From Actinomycetota bacterium (GTDB taxonomy: Bacteria > Actinomycetota > Acidimicrobiia > Acidimicrobiales > AC-14): a stretch of 64,000 bases of DNA. The stretch covers positions 1 through 64,000 of the forward strand of contig JBFMCT010000016.1 of NCBI GenBank assembly GCA_040754375.1, in the 5' to 3' direction. The notes below the pieces were generated by a model that saw only the letters and a program-made list of their open reading frames with translations, was not told where the DNA came from and made no database searches. Below are positions 11,128-20,502 of this stretch, one piece after another (the first letter of the stretch is position 1; each line of letters opens with the position of its first letter). The position numbers and the translations under genes are program-made.

Positions 11128-11179
11128 CAGCTCTGGTCCCACCCGACCCCCGGCCCGCCCGCCGCTAACGTTCGGACCG

Positions 11180-12061
11180 ATGACGCTCCCTCTGGTTCAC
11201 CGTGGCAAGGTCCGGGACATCTACGACCTGGGCGACGACCGCCTGCTGATGGTCACGTCCGACCGGATCTCGGCGTTCGACGTGGTCATGCACGAGCCGA
11301 TCACCGACAAGGGCCGGGTGCTGACGGCCATGACCGTCTACTGGCTCGATCAGGTACGCGACATCGTGCCTAACCACCTGGTCTCGACGGTCCCCCCCGA
11401 GCAGGCCGTGGCCGAGCTGGGTGCCGACCTCGACGGCCGGGTCATGGTCGTACGCCGGGCCGAGATGCTGGCCATCGAGTGCATCGTGCGGGGGTACGTC
11501 GCCGGGTCGGCGTGGAAGGAGTACCGCGAGCAGGGGACTGTGCACGGGATCGCCGTCCCGGCCGGCCTGGCCGAGGCGGCCAAGCTGCCCGAACCGCTGT
11601 TCACCCCGTCCACCAAGGCCGAGGGGGGCGCCCACGACGAGAACCTCTCGCCCGACGAGGCGGCCAAGCTGGTGGGTGACGAGGTCTACGAGCAGGCCCG
11701 GTCCATATCCCTGGCCGTCTACCAGCGGGCCGCCGACCTGGCCGCCGAGCGGGGGATCATCGTGGCCGACACCAAGTTCGAGCTGGGCTTCATCGACGGC
11801 CGCCTCAGCCTGTGCGACGAGGTGCTGACCCCCGACTCGTCCCGCTTCTGGGACGCGGACACCTGGGAGCCGGGTTCGACCCCTCCGTCGTTCGACAAGC
11901 AGCCCCTGCGCGACTGGCTGGAGACGAGCGGGTGGGACAAGTCGCCGCCCCCGCCCTTCCTGCCCTTCGACGTGGTGCGGGCCACCCGGGACCGTTACCG
12001 GGCTTCCTACGAGAGGGTGACCGGGCGCTCGCTGGCCGAGTGGCCGGGAGCGTCGGCGTGA
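11180..12061 (+). CDS. purC: SAICAR synthetase
   Basis: Joins CAIR and aspartate with ATP. 293 residues, the length of the longer actinobacterial PurC type. The start is the ATG at 11180, giving MTLPLVHRGKVRDIYDLG; the longer open frame upstream overlaps purB and is not needed. Motifs: SDRISAFDVVM, ECIVRGYVAGSAWKEY, AKLPEPLFTPSTKAE, HDENLS and DTKFELGF. The last bases overlap the start of purS (GTGA). Confidence 0.95.
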   Translation: MTLPLVHRGKVRDIYDLGDDRLLMVTSDRISAFDVVMHEPITDKGRVLTAMTVYWLDQVRDIVPNHLVSTVPPEQAVAELGADLDGRVMVVRRAEMLAIECIVRGYVAGSAWKEYREQGTVHGIAVPAGLAEAAKLPEPLFTPSTKAEGGAHDENLSPDEAAKLVGDEVYEQARSISLAVYQRAADLAAERGIIVADTKFELGFIDGRLSLCDEVLTPDSSRFWDADTWEPGSTPPSFDKQPLRDWLETSGWDKSPPPPFLPFDVVRATRDRYRASYERVTGRSLAEWPGASA

Positions 12062-12327
12062 GGTACTCGGTGATGGTCGAAGTCAAGCCCCGGGAGGGCA
12101 TTGCCGACCCCGAAGGGGCGACGGTCCAAAGGGCCCTGGCCGGGCTGGGTTACGAGGGCGTGGGCGACGTGCGGATCGGCAAGGCCGTGCGCTTCACGAT
12201 CGAGGCCGCGAGTGAGGCCGAGGCCCGCGCCCAGGTCGACGAACTGTGCCAGCGCCTGCTCACCAACCCGGTGATCGAGGACGCCGACATCGCCGTCGAG
12301 GCCCTTGACGAGGCGGCCCGGGCGTGA
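12058..12327 (+). CDS. purS: FGAM synthase subunit PurS
   Basis: Small subunit (89 aa) of the three-part FGAM synthase PurLQS, bridging the glutaminase and synthetase subunits. The sequence MRYSVMVEVKPREGIADPEG and the segment VGDVRIGKAVRFTIEA are typical. The GTG start overlaps the purC stop, and its own stop overlaps the purQ start, so C-S-Q are translationally coupled. Confidence 0.94.
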   Translation: MRYSVMVEVKPREGIADPEGATVQRALAGLGYEGVGDVRIGKAVRFTIEAASEAEARAQVDELCQRLLTNPVIEDADIAVEALDEAARA

Positions 12328-13040
12328 AGACGGTCGGGGTGGTCGTCTTCCCCGGCTCCAACTGCGAACACGACGTAGTCGAGGCCGCGGCCGCCGCCGG
12401 TATGGACGCCCGCCTGCTCTGGCACGGCGACCCCACGTTGGCTGCCGGTCTCGACGCCGTGGTGCTGCCTGGTGGGTTTGCCCACGGCGACTACCTGCGA
12501 CCGGGGGCCATCGCCCGGTTCAGCCCGGTGATGGACGCAGTGGCCGCCTTCGCACGCGATGGCGGGCCGGTGGTCGGGATCTGCAACGGCTTCCAGGTGC
12601 TGACCGAGGCCGGGCTGCTACCTGGGGCCCTGCGCCAGAACCAGGGCCTGAAGTTCCTGTGTACGACGGTCACGACCGAGGTCGTGACCAGCCGCTCGGC
12701 CCTTACTCGGTCGGTCGCGCCGGGGACACGGCTCGATCTGCCCATAAACCACTTCTCGGGCTCCTACACATGTGGTCGGGAGGTCCTCGCCCAACTACGG
12801 GACCTCGACGCCATCGTGCTGCGCTACACGGACAATCCCAATGGGTCGGTGGCCGACATCGCCGGGATCTGCAATGAGGGGGGCAACGTCGTCGGGCTGA
12901 TGCCCCATCCGGAGCGGGCCTGTGACCCGCTCGGATCGCTCGACGGGCTCCGCCTGTGGGAGAGCCTGGCTGGTTGGGTGGCCGGCGAAGGCCCAGCCTC
13001 AACGGTCGTCGCCCGAACGGCTGACTCCCGCCCGGCGTAG
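12324..13040 (+). CDS. purQ: FGAM synthase glutaminase subunit PurQ
   Basis: Class I glutamine amidotransferase supplying ammonia to PurL. Catalytic Cys in VGICNGFQVL, His and Glu in LMPHPERA. N-terminus VGVVVFPGSNCEHDV is typical. The loop usually reading PIAHGEG is PINHFSGSY here. 238 aa from GTG 12324, which overlaps the purS stop. The last 42 bp overlap the 3' end of the small opposite-strand gene. Confidence 0.95.
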   Translation: MKTVGVVVFPGSNCEHDVVEAAAAAGMDARLLWHGDPTLAAGLDAVVLPGGFAHGDYLRPGAIARFSPVMDAVAAFARDGGPVVGICNGFQVLTEAGLLPGALRQNQGLKFLCTTVTTEVVTSRSALTRSVAPGTRLDLPINHFSGSYTCGREVLAQLRDLDAIVLRYTDNPNGSVADIAGICNEGGNVVGLMPHPERACDPLGSLDGLRLWESLAGWVAGEGPASTVVARTADSRPA

Positions 13041-13427
13041 CACCGCCGGGTTGACGCCCGCGGCCCGCCACGCGCTGTAGGTGATGCCCTTGCGCCGCCC
13101 GTAGGGCCCGGCCGCGGCTACGAAGGCTTCTTCGAGGACTTCCAGGTCGACGCCGGCTGGGCCGGCTTCCAACGCCCGCTGGATGTCGATCCGCTCCTGG
13201 GTGAGGAGGACTCGGCTCAGGGGGTCGGCCGTGGCCATCTTCTCCTCGATGGCGAGAAGCCGCTTCTGCATGGATTGCGGGGTGCGCTTGCGGCCCCGCT
13301 TGGGTTTGTTGCTCTCCAAGGCTTCGAGGTAGTTGCGCACCGCCCGGCCCTGCTCACGTCCCTCGGCCAAAGCCGCCTTGTGGGAATCCGACATAGGGGT
13401 ACGGACCTTCTTGTGTGCCGCTGGCAT
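12999..13427 (-). CDS. conserved small basic helical protein inside the purine cluster
   Basis: A 142-residue protein read against the purine genes. The ATG at 13427 (MPAAHKKVRTPMSDSHKAAL) is preferred over an upstream in-frame ATG at 13481. The N-terminal half has a basic patch (NKPKRGRKRTP) like a nucleic-acid-binding helix with an AT-hook-like RGRKR, then a helical segment with many Ala/Glu; the C-terminal part GRRKGITYSAWRAAGVNPAVLRRAG resembles a SpoVT- or Lsr2-like helix-turn. The type (basic helical core plus WR/GV end) recurs in actinobacteria as an uncharacterised protein. Its 3' end overlaps purQ by 42 bp. Role unknown; DNA binding is a guess. Confidence 0.75.
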   Translation of the reverse strand: MPAAHKKVRTPMSDSHKAALAEGREQGRAVRNYLEALESNKPKRGRKRTPQSMQKRLLAIEEKMATADPLSRVLLTQERIDIQRALEAGPAGVDLEVLEEAFVAAAGPYGRRKGITYSAWRAAGVNPAVLRRAGVSRSGDDR

Positions 13428-13536
13428 ACTCCAATTCTGCCGTGTGCCGCCTGGGATTTCAAGGATCTGCCAGCGGGCCATTTTGGCGTTCGTACGCGGC
13501 GGGCCGCCCGGGCCCGTTCCGGTACGGTGAGAGGCC

Positions 13537-15765
13537 GTGGCCGTCTCAACGGGGCCCGCGGCCCCTCTTCACCTCGCCCTCGGGCTGACCGACGACGAAC
13601 TGGCCGCCATCGAGTCCATCCTGGGGCGCAGCCCCAACGAGCTCGAGCTGGCCATGTACGCCGTCATGTGGTCGGAGCACTGCTCCTACAAGTCGTCGCG
13701 GCGCCACCTGGGCCGGCTCCCGACCAAGGCCCCGTGGGTGCTGGTCGGCCCCGGGGAGAACGCCGGGGTCATCGACGCCGGCGACGGCATCGCCGTGGCC
13801 GTGCGCATCGAGAGCCACAACCACCCGTCGGCCATCGAACCCGCCCAGGGTGCGGCCACGGGAGTGGGGGGCATCCTGCGGGACATCTTCACCATGGGGG
13901 CGCGGCCCATGGCCGTGCTCGACTCCCTCCACGTCGGCCCCCTCGACCACCCCCGCAGCCGGTGGCACCTCGAAGGGATAGTCGACGGGGTGTCGGGCTA
14001 CGGCAACTCCGTCGGTGTCCCCACGGTGGGCGGGGAGGTGGCGGTGGGCGAGTGCTTCGCCGACAACCCCCTGGTCAACGTGATGTGCCTGGGCCTGCTG
14101 CGAACCGACCGGGTCCTGCTGGCCCAGGCCACGGGCGAGGGCAACCTGGCCGTCCTGCTGGGTTCCTCCACCGGGCGCGACGGCATCGGCGGGGTCAGTG
14201 TCCTGGCCTCGGCCGGCTTCAGCGACGACGGTGACGCGTCCAAGCGGCCGAGCGTCCAGGTGGGCGACCCGTTCGAGGAGAAGCGGCTGATCGAGGCCTG
14301 CCTGGAGCTGTACGAGGCCGGCCTGGTGACGGGCATCCAGGACCTGGGAGGCGCGGGCCTGAGCTGTGCCACCAGCGAGACGGCCTCGCGCGGGGGGATG
14401 GGCATGAATGTCGACCTGTCGGCCGTTCACCTGCGGGAGCGGGGGATGGTGCCGGCCGAGGTCATGACCAGCGAGTCCCAAGAGCGCATGCTGGCCATCG
14501 TCGAGCCGTCCTCGCTCGACGCCGTCTTGGCCGTATGCCGGCGCTGGGAGGTCAACGCCGCAGTGGTGGGCCGGGTCACCGAAGGGGGCCGGTTGCGGGT
14601 CCTCTCGGGGCCCGAAGCCGGGGCTGACGTGCTGGCCGACGTGCCCGCGGCCTCGCTGCACGAGGACGCCCCCAACTACAACCGCCCGCTGGCTCCCCCC
14701 GCTGACCTGGCGGCCCGCCGGGCCGACGACCCGTCGGGCCTGGCGGCCCCGGCCGACTGCGGGCCCGACCTGCTGGCCATGGTGGCCGATACCCGGTGGG
14801 TGTGGTCCCAGTACGACCACCAGCTCTTCCTCAACACCGTCGAGGGCCCGGGGGGCGACGCCGCCGTCCTGCGCCTGAAGGCCCCGGGCCTGCCCCGGTC
14901 GGAGAGGGCGCTGGCCGTGACGACCGACAGCAACAGCCGGTGGTGCGCGGTCGACCCGCGCGCCGGCACGGCCCTGCTGGTGGCCGAGGCGGCCATGAAC
15001 GTCTCGTGCGTGGGTGCGCGGCCCATGGCCGTCGTGAACTGCCTGAACTTCGGCAACCCCGAGCACCCTGAGGTCATGTGGCAGCTCTCGGAGGCCATCG
15101 ACGGCATGGCCGAGGCGTGCCAGGCGCTGGAGGTCCCCGTGGTGGGCGGCAACGTGAGCCTCTACAACGAGTCGGGTGGGCGGGACATCGACCCCACCCC
15201 CGTGATCGGGATGGTCGGGACCATCGACCGGCTCGACCGCCGCCCCCCGGGCGTGGGCCTGACCGAGGGCGCCACCATCGTGATAATCGGCGAACGCACC
15301 GGCGAGCTGGCCGGGTCACGGTGGGCGGACATGGTGCACGGGCATCGGGGGGGCGAGCTACCTGCCCTCGACTATGCGCGCCATCTGGCGGTGTGCGGGC
15401 TCCTGCGGCAGTTGGCGTCCGAAGGGCTGGTGGACGGCCTGCACGACGTGGCCGACGGGGGACTGGGCCTGGCCCTGGCCGAGATGGCGGTGCGTTCCGG
15501 CGTCGGGTTCGAGGTGGCGGGCGTCGACGGCCACGGTGAGCTCTTCAGCGAGGCTCCTTCGCGGGCGGTGGCGTGCGTTGCCCCCGGCCGGCTGGGCGCG
15601 GTGGAGGCCGCGGCCGAGCCCACGGGTGTCCCCGTGGCCCAGATCGGCGTGGCGGGCGGCGATCGCCTGGTCGTCGACGGCCTCGTCGACCTAGCGCTGG
15701 CCGCCGCCCAGGACCGCTGGCGCCACCACCTCCCCACCGTCATGGCCGCCCCTACCGGCCACTGA
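13537..15765 (+). CDS. purL: FGAM synthase synthetase subunit PurL
   Basis: Converts FGAR to FGAM with ATP and ammonia from PurQ. 742 aa, the length of the small (PurLQS-type) PurL. Motifs: MYAVMWSEHCSYKSSR, RIESHNHPSAIEPAQGAATG, GIGGVSVLASAGF, IQDLGGAGLSCATSE, SQERMLAIVEP, VVGGNVSLYNES and LHDVADGGLGLALAEMA. GTG start at 13537 preceded by GTGAGAGG. It follows purQ after a 496-bp gap that carries the opposite-strand gene. Confidence 0.96.
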   Translation: MAVSTGPAAPLHLALGLTDDELAAIESILGRSPNELELAMYAVMWSEHCSYKSSRRHLGRLPTKAPWVLVGPGENAGVIDAGDGIAVAVRIESHNHPSAIEPAQGAATGVGGILRDIFTMGARPMAVLDSLHVGPLDHPRSRWHLEGIVDGVSGYGNSVGVPTVGGEVAVGECFADNPLVNVMCLGLLRTDRVLLAQATGEGNLAVLLGSSTGRDGIGGVSVLASAGFSDDGDASKRPSVQVGDPFEEKRLIEACLELYEAGLVTGIQDLGGAGLSCATSETASRGGMGMNVDLSAVHLRERGMVPAEVMTSESQERMLAIVEPSSLDAVLAVCRRWEVNAAVVGRVTEGGRLRVLSGPEAGADVLADVPAASLHEDAPNYNRPLAPPADLAARRADDPSGLAAPADCGPDLLAMVADTRWVWSQYDHQLFLNTVEGPGGDAAVLRLKAPGLPRSERALAVTTDSNSRWCAVDPRAGTALLVAEAAMNVSCVGARPMAVVNCLNFGNPEHPEVMWQLSEAIDGMAEACQALEVPVVGGNVSLYNESGGRDIDPTPVIGMVGTIDRLDRRPPGVGLTEGATIVIIGERTGELAGSRWADMVHGHRGGELPALDYARHLAVCGLLRQLASEGLVDGLHDVADGGLGLALAEMAVRSGVGFEVAGVDGHGELFSEAPSRAVACVAPGRLGAVEAAAEPTGVPVAQIGVAGGDRLVVDGLVDLALAAAQDRWRHHLPTVMAAPTGH

Positions 15766-15779
15766 CTGACCCCTCGACG

Positions 15780-15830
15780 AAACCTGCGCGGGAACCGTGG
15801 GCAAAACGCCCACGGTTCCCGCGCAGGTTT
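15780..15830. terminator. perfect 23-bp inverted repeat between purL and purF
   Basis: Arms 15780-15802 and 15808-15830 are perfectly complementary (starting AAACCTGCGCGGG), with a five-base loop AAAAC. The right arm ends with TTT. It begins 14 bp after the purL stop, so it is probably the terminator of the purA-L transcript, with purF transcribed separately or by readthrough. Confidence 0.75.
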
Positions 15831-15902
15831 GCGGGCGATGGGCCGGGGCCCCCTCCCCCGGGTCCCCCGGCGATGGGGTGGGGCTGTGGGAGAATCGGGG
15901 GC

Positions 15903-17378
15903 GTGCCCCCGGTGCCCGAGCCTGCCAAGCCGCGGGAGGCGTGCGGGGTCTTCGGGGTGTACGCCCCCGACCAGCCGGTCGCCCAGCTCGTCTACGCCGG
16001 GCTGTACGCCCTCCAGCACCGCGGCCAGGAGTCGGCGGGCATGGCCGTCAGCGACGGCGAGGAGATCACCGTCATCAAAGACATGGGGCTGGTCACCCAC
16101 GTGTTCGACGAGCGCAAGCTGGCCCCCATGCAGGGTTTCTTGGCCATGGGCCACGTCCGCTACTCGACGACCGGGTCGAGCACCTGGGGCAACGCCCAGC
16201 CCATCTACCGGCCCTCCGGCGGTGCCGGGTTCGCCCTGGGCCACAACGGCAACCTGGTCAACACGGCCGAGCTGGCCGACGAGGCGGGTGTGCTCCCGGG
16301 CATGCTGACCAGCGACAGCGACCTGGTCGCCGAGCTGCTGCACGCCGAGATGGTGGCCCAGGACCAGAGCCTCGAGGAGGCCCTGCCCACCGTTCTGCCC
16401 CGCCTCCAGGGGGCGTTCTCGCTGGTCATGCTCGACCAGCACCGGCTGATCGGCGTGCGAGACCCCAACGGGTTCCGGCCGCTGTGCCTGGGCCGGCTGG
16501 AGAGCGGGTGGGTGCTGGCCTCGGAGACGACGGCCCTCGACATCATCGGTGCCCACTTCGTCCGCGAGCTCGACCCGGGCGAGATGGTCGTGGTCGACGA
16601 GGAAGGTACGCGCTCGACCCGCCCGTTCCCCCCCGAGCGCGTCGACCCCAAGCTGTGCCTGTTCGAGTTCGTCTACTTCGCCCGCCTCGACAGCAAGCTC
16701 TACGGCCAGACCGTCCACTCCGCCCGCCAGCGCATGGGCGAGCTGCTGGCCGACCAGGCCCCGCTGCCGCCTGACACCCAACTGGTGCCGCGCGAGGCCA
16801 TGGTCATGCCCGTGCCCGAGTCGGGTATCCCCGCGGCCGAGGGTTACGCCCGCCGCAGCGGGATCCCGTTCGGCCACGGCCTGGTCCGCAACCGCTACAT
16901 CGGGCGCACGTTCATCGCCCCCAGCCAGGAGAAGCGGGCCCAGGGGGTGCGCATCAAGCTCAACCCCATGCCCGACAACATCGCCGGCAAGCGCCTAGTC
17001 GTGGTGGAGGACTCGATCGTGCGGGGTACGACCATGCGGGCCCTGGTGGCCATGTTGCGGGAGGCGGGGGCGGCCGAGGTCCACCTGCGGATCGCCTCCC
17101 CGCCTTACCGGTGGCCGTGTTTCTTCGGGATGGACACCGGCACCCGCACCCAGCTCCTGGCTGCCGACCTCACGGTCTCGGAGGTGGGCGACTACATCGG
17201 CTGCGACACCCTCGCCTACCTCGACCTCGACCGCCTGCTGGCAGCCACGGGCGCGGCCGGGTCGGGGTTCTGCGCGGCCTGCCTGACCGGCGACTACCCG
17301 GTGGACGTACCCCTGGCCCGGGCGGCCGAGAGCGCCGGCTTCCTGCCGAGCGTCGACCTCGTCCACCCCGCGGGCTGA
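15903..17378 (+). CDS. purF: amidophosphoribosyltransferase
   Basis: First committed step of purine synthesis: PRPP and glutamine to phosphoribosylamine. GTG at 15903 gives a short propeptide ending before the nucleophile Cys in EACGVFGVY (Cys14), as in the Bacillus type. N-terminal glutaminase: LQHRGQESAGM, GHVRYSTTG, NGNLVN. C-terminal PRTase: VVVEDSIVRGTT. The Fe-S cysteines of the Bacillus-type enzyme are present: CLFEFVYF, YRWPCFFGMD and GFCAACLTGDYP. Upstream GGGAG near 15890. 491 aa. It ends 12 bp before the convergent tadC stop. Confidence 0.95.
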   Translation: MPPVPEPAKPREACGVFGVYAPDQPVAQLVYAGLYALQHRGQESAGMAVSDGEEITVIKDMGLVTHVFDERKLAPMQGFLAMGHVRYSTTGSSTWGNAQPIYRPSGGAGFALGHNGNLVNTAELADEAGVLPGMLTSDSDLVAELLHAEMVAQDQSLEEALPTVLPRLQGAFSLVMLDQHRLIGVRDPNGFRPLCLGRLESGWVLASETTALDIIGAHFVRELDPGEMVVVDEEGTRSTRPFPPERVDPKLCLFEFVYFARLDSKLYGQTVHSARQRMGELLADQAPLPPDTQLVPREAMVMPVPESGIPAAEGYARRSGIPFGHGLVRNRYIGRTFIAPSQEKRAQGVRIKLNPMPDNIAGKRLVVVEDSIVRGTTMRALVAMLREAGAAEVHLRIASPPYRWPCFFGMDTGTRTQLLAADLTVSEVGDYIGCDTLAYLDLDRLLAATGAAGSGFCAACLTGDYPVDVPLARAAESAGFLPSVDLVHPAG

Positions 17379-17390
17379 CCCGGTTGACCC

Positions 17391-18299
17391 TCAGCCCCCG
17401 CCCAGGCGGCTGAACCCGGCGGCCGCCGGCCCCATGGCGATGGCCATGATGGGCGGGAAGATGAACAGCACGAGCGGGAACAGGATCTTCACCGGGAGCT
17501 TGGCCGCCTTCTCTCGGGCCCAGGCCCGCCGCCGCGCCCTCACCTCGTTGGCCTGGGTCTTGAGGACCCGACCGATGGGGATGCCCAGCGCGTCGGCTTG
17601 GACCATGGCGAGGACGAAAGTGCGCACGACGTCGATGTCCATGCGGCGCTTGAGGTCCTGGAGGGCCTCCTTGCGGGGCATGCCCAGCTCCATCTCCCGC
17701 AGCGACAAGGCCAGTTCGTCGGCCAGAGGGGAGCGGAAGTGCTGGCACACGATGCTCAGGGCGGCTTCGAAGCCACTACCGGCCTCCACGGCGACGGCCA
17801 GCATGTCGATGATGTCGGGGAGGTCCTTGAAGATCTGGTCCGACCGCTGGCGGATGGCCCGCTTCAGCCGGGCCGCCGGCAGCATCCAGCCCATTACCGG
17901 CAACATGAAGATGGCGAGGGCGGTCGTGGCCGATTGCTCGAACGGACGCAGGAGGAAGGCGACCGCCGCCCCCACCACGGTGAGGCCCATCTGGGCCGCG
18001 ATCTGCTCGGCGGGCGTGCGCTGGCCGGCCAGGCCGGCCTGGGTCAACTGGTGCTCGATGTTGTCGAGGTAGGGCCCCGGCAGCAGCCGTTCCACCCGCC
18101 GGCCCACCCCGCGGCGCACCATCTCCAGTAGGCGAGGCACGAGTGGTTCCTCGAGCTTGGTGGCCCGGGGGTCGGGCAGGGCGCCCTCGAGGAAGTCCCC
18201 GAACTCGGGCGCCACCCGGCGGGCCTGGGCCAACGCCTGGCCGACGGTGATCAGCCCGGCGAGGGCGACGCACAGCAGCACCGCGACCTCGGCACTCAT
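17391..18299 (-). CDS. tadC: Tad pilus membrane protein TadC (T2SSF domain)
   Basis: Inner-membrane platform protein of the Flp/Tad pilus assembly system. 302 residues: an N-terminal helix, a hydrophobic pair in the middle (GLTVVGAAVAFLL, LAIFMLPVMGWML), the cytosolic T2SSF segment with LPDIIDMLAVAVEAGSGFEAAL, ELGMPRKEALQDLKRR and IPIGRVLKTQANEVR, and a final helix (LPVKILFPLVLFIFPPIMA). The ATG at 18299 overlaps the tadB stop (ATGA). TadB and TadC are expected to form the platform that the TadA ATPase drives. Confidence 0.9.
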   Translation of the reverse strand: MSAEVAVLLCVALAGLITVGQALAQARRVAPEFGDFLEGALPDPRATKLEEPLVPRLLEMVRRGVGRRVERLLPGPYLDNIEHQLTQAGLAGQRTPAEQIAAQMGLTVVGAAVAFLLRPFEQSATTALAIFMLPVMGWMLPAARLKRAIRQRSDQIFKDLPDIIDMLAVAVEAGSGFEAALSIVCQHFRSPLADELALSLREMELGMPRKEALQDLKRRMDIDVVRTFVLAMVQADALGIPIGRVLKTQANEVRARRRAWAREKAAKLPVKILFPLVLFIFPPIMAIAMGPAAAGFSRLGGG

Positions 18300-19243
18300 A
18301 TGTCGATCCTCACCATGCGCAGGATCAGGGCGACGCCGCCGACGACCGACGCCACGCAGTAGCCGAGCACGACCAGGCCCCACCCCGAGTAGAGCGGGTC
18401 CAGGTAGCCGGGGTTGAGGCTGCGCATCACCAGGAAGAGGAAGGGAACCAGGGCGGCCAGCACCCAGGCCGACATCCGGCCCTCGGCGGTGAGGACCCTG
18501 ACCTCGCGCCGGAGCTCGTCCCGGAGGCGGATGAAGTCGGCCAGGGTGTGGAGCAGGTCGGCCAGCCGGCCGCCGACCGTCTGCTGGATCCGGATGGCCT
18601 GCACGACGATGTCCATGTCCCGGATCCCCAGTCGCTGGGCCATGCGATCGAGGGCGTCGACGACGGGGTCGCCCAGCCGCGTCTCGGCCACCACCCGGCC
18701 GAACTCCTCGGACAGGGGCGGTCCCGACTCCTCGCACATCATCTGGATCGCCCGCAGGAAGGTGTGACCAGCCGAGAGCGACGAGGCGATCAGGCTGAGG
18801 GCGTCGGGCAACTGGGCCTCGAACGCCCGTGTGCGCTTGGAGATCCTCCGCTTGACCACCTGGCTGGCGACCGCGGCGGCCAGGAGGGGGCCCCCGGCGG
18901 CGGCCGCCGTCACCCCCGTGACGGCCGCCAGCACAGCGGCCAGGGCCAGGCCACCGGCCACCGTCACGACGACGAACTCGCCGGGGCGCAGGGGGATGGA
19001 GGCCCGCTCCAGAGAACTGCTCAGCGAGCGCTTCTGGTCGACCTTGTCGACCATCTGGGTGGCCAGGTCGGTGGCGCGCGACGCCAGGGCGCTCACCGCC
19101 GCGCCGTCCTTCCCTTCCTCGAGCGGGAAGGGCAACAGCCCCAGCAGTTCGTCCATCTCGTGTTGGCGGGACGACCGGTGGAGCAGGGCGCTGAGCCCGA
19201 TGAGGGCGACTCCCGTCGAGAGGGCGAGCAGGGCGATGGTCAC
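18296..19243 (-). CDS. tadB: Tad pilus membrane protein TadB (T2SSF domain)
   Basis: Second platform protein of the Tad system, 315 residues. A lone N-terminal helix, two central helices (about 85-130), the T2SSF core with LPDALSLIASSLSAGHTFLRAI and VQAIRIQQTVGGRLADLL, and two C-terminal helices. GTG start at 19243, 12 bp downstream of the tadZ stop. The ATPase gene normally found here between tadZ and tadB is absent. Confidence 0.9.
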   Translation of the reverse strand: MTIALLALSTGVALIGLSALLHRSSRQHEMDELLGLLPFPLEEGKDGAAVSALASRATDLATQMVDKVDQKRSLSSSLERASIPLRPGEFVVVTVAGGLALAAVLAAVTGVTAAAAGGPLLAAAVASQVVKRRISKRTRAFEAQLPDALSLIASSLSAGHTFLRAIQMMCEESGPPLSEEFGRVVAETRLGDPVVDALDRMAQRLGIRDMDIVVQAIRIQQTVGGRLADLLHTLADFIRLRDELRREVRVLTAEGRMSAWVLAALVPFLFLVMRSLNPGYLDPLYSGWGLVVLGYCVASVVGGVALILRMVRIDI

Positions 19244-19255
19244 GTCCGGGCCGCC

Positions 19256-20494
19256 CTATGAGGCCTTCTTGGCCCGCCGCCCGAGCAACCGCCGCCGCTC
19301 GGGGGTGGTGGCCGGGGCAGTGCTCTCCTCACTGGTCCGCTCCCCGTTCTCGATGGTGACCGCCAGCCCCGTGGCCACCGCCTTGGAGACCTCGCTGCGA
19401 GGGGCGTAGGCGAGCATCGGCATGCCCATGTTCAGAGCCCGGTTGGCCTCCCGGCCGTAGGGGATGACGACCGAGAAACCCTGGGGGAAGTAGCGGCTCA
19501 CCTGGTTGACGTCGATGCCGACGTCGGGCTCCACCTTGTTGAGCACGAGCTTGACCTGCTCCTCAGGGACCTTCAGCGCGTCCAGCGTCTTGAGCAGCAG
19601 CCCCAGGTTGCGAATGCTGGGCAGGTCGAGGGTGGCCAGTACGAACAACTGGTCGGCGTACTCGATGGCCCCCAGCACCACCTCGGTCAGGCTGGCGGGA
19701 GTGTCGATGACAACGGCGTCGAACTGGGAGCGCGCCGCTTCGATGACGCGGCCGACGTCGGCTGAGTCGATGTTGTCGGCCGCGGCCGGTTCGTCCGGGG
19801 CGGCCAGCACGGCGATGCCCGTGTCGTGGGCGACGGCGTACTCCCCGAGGCGGGCGGCCAGCTCCTCGTCGTCGTTGTGGCCCACGAGGTCGGCGATGGT
19901 GTACCGGGGGCGCAGCCGTAGGGCGGTGGAGAGCTCGCCGAACTGGAGGTCGAGGTCGACCAGGCAGGTTCGTTCTCCGAGGCGGGTCTGGAGGTCGTAG
20001 GCCAAGTTGGTGGCGAAGAACGTCTTGCCGCACCCGCCCGTCGCCGACATGACGGCGACGACCCGGCCCCGGCCCTCGGGCCGTCCGCTCCTGACGGCGG
20101 GCGCCGGGCTCAGGACGGGCCTCAGTTGCAGCGCCTGCTCGATGGCGTCGGCCACCACCTCGTCCTTGGCCGGCAGGCGCAGGATGTCCAGGGCACCGGT
20201 CCGGACCGTCTCGCGCAGGCTCCGGCTCCGCCATTGGTCGAAGGCCAGGATCAGGACGGTGTCGGGCATGCGCCGCTTGAGGTTGCGCAGCTCGCGCAGA
20301 CCGGCTTCGTCGCCCAGCGTCGCCCCGGCGATGAGCAGGTCCCAGTGCTCGCCGCCAGCCCGGGCCTTCTCCACGCTGTCGAGGCTGCGGTGATGGGTCA
20401 CCTCGGGGTGGGGCCGCAGGGCGCGGCTGGCCCGCTCCACCTGTCCGGCGAGGTCGTTCCCGGTGTCGAGGACGAGAAGTCTGGGGGCGCGCAT
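19256..20494 (-). CDS. tadZ: Tad pilus polar-localisation ATPase TadZ/CpaE
   Basis: 412 residues. N-terminal receiver-like domain without a clear phosphorylation site (1-125) followed by a ParA/MinD-type ATPase domain with deviant Walker A SATGGCGKT (150-158) and switch motifs VDLDLQFG and VVIDTPASLTE. In Tad systems this protein places the assembly machine in the cell. The C-terminal 40 residues are charged and Ser/Thr/Glu-rich. The ATG lies 8 bp after the cpaB stop, so the leftward genes form one operon cpaB-tadZ-tadB-tadC. Confidence 0.9.
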   Translation of the reverse strand: MRAPRLLVLDTGNDLAGQVERASRALRPHPEVTHHRSLDSVEKARAGGEHWDLLIAGATLGDEAGLRELRNLKRRMPDTVLILAFDQWRSRSLRETVRTGALDILRLPAKDEVVADAIEQALQLRPVLSPAPAVRSGRPEGRGRVVAVMSATGGCGKTFFATNLAYDLQTRLGERTCLVDLDLQFGELSTALRLRPRYTIADLVGHNDDEELAARLGEYAVAHDTGIAVLAAPDEPAAADNIDSADVGRVIEAARSQFDAVVIDTPASLTEVVLGAIEYADQLFVLATLDLPSIRNLGLLLKTLDALKVPEEQVKLVLNKVEPDVGIDVNQVSRYFPQGFSVVIPYGREANRALNMGMPMLAYAPRSEVSKAVATGLAVTIENGERTSEESTAPATTPERRRLLGRRAKKAS

Positions 20495-20502
20495 GGAGGC
20501 GT

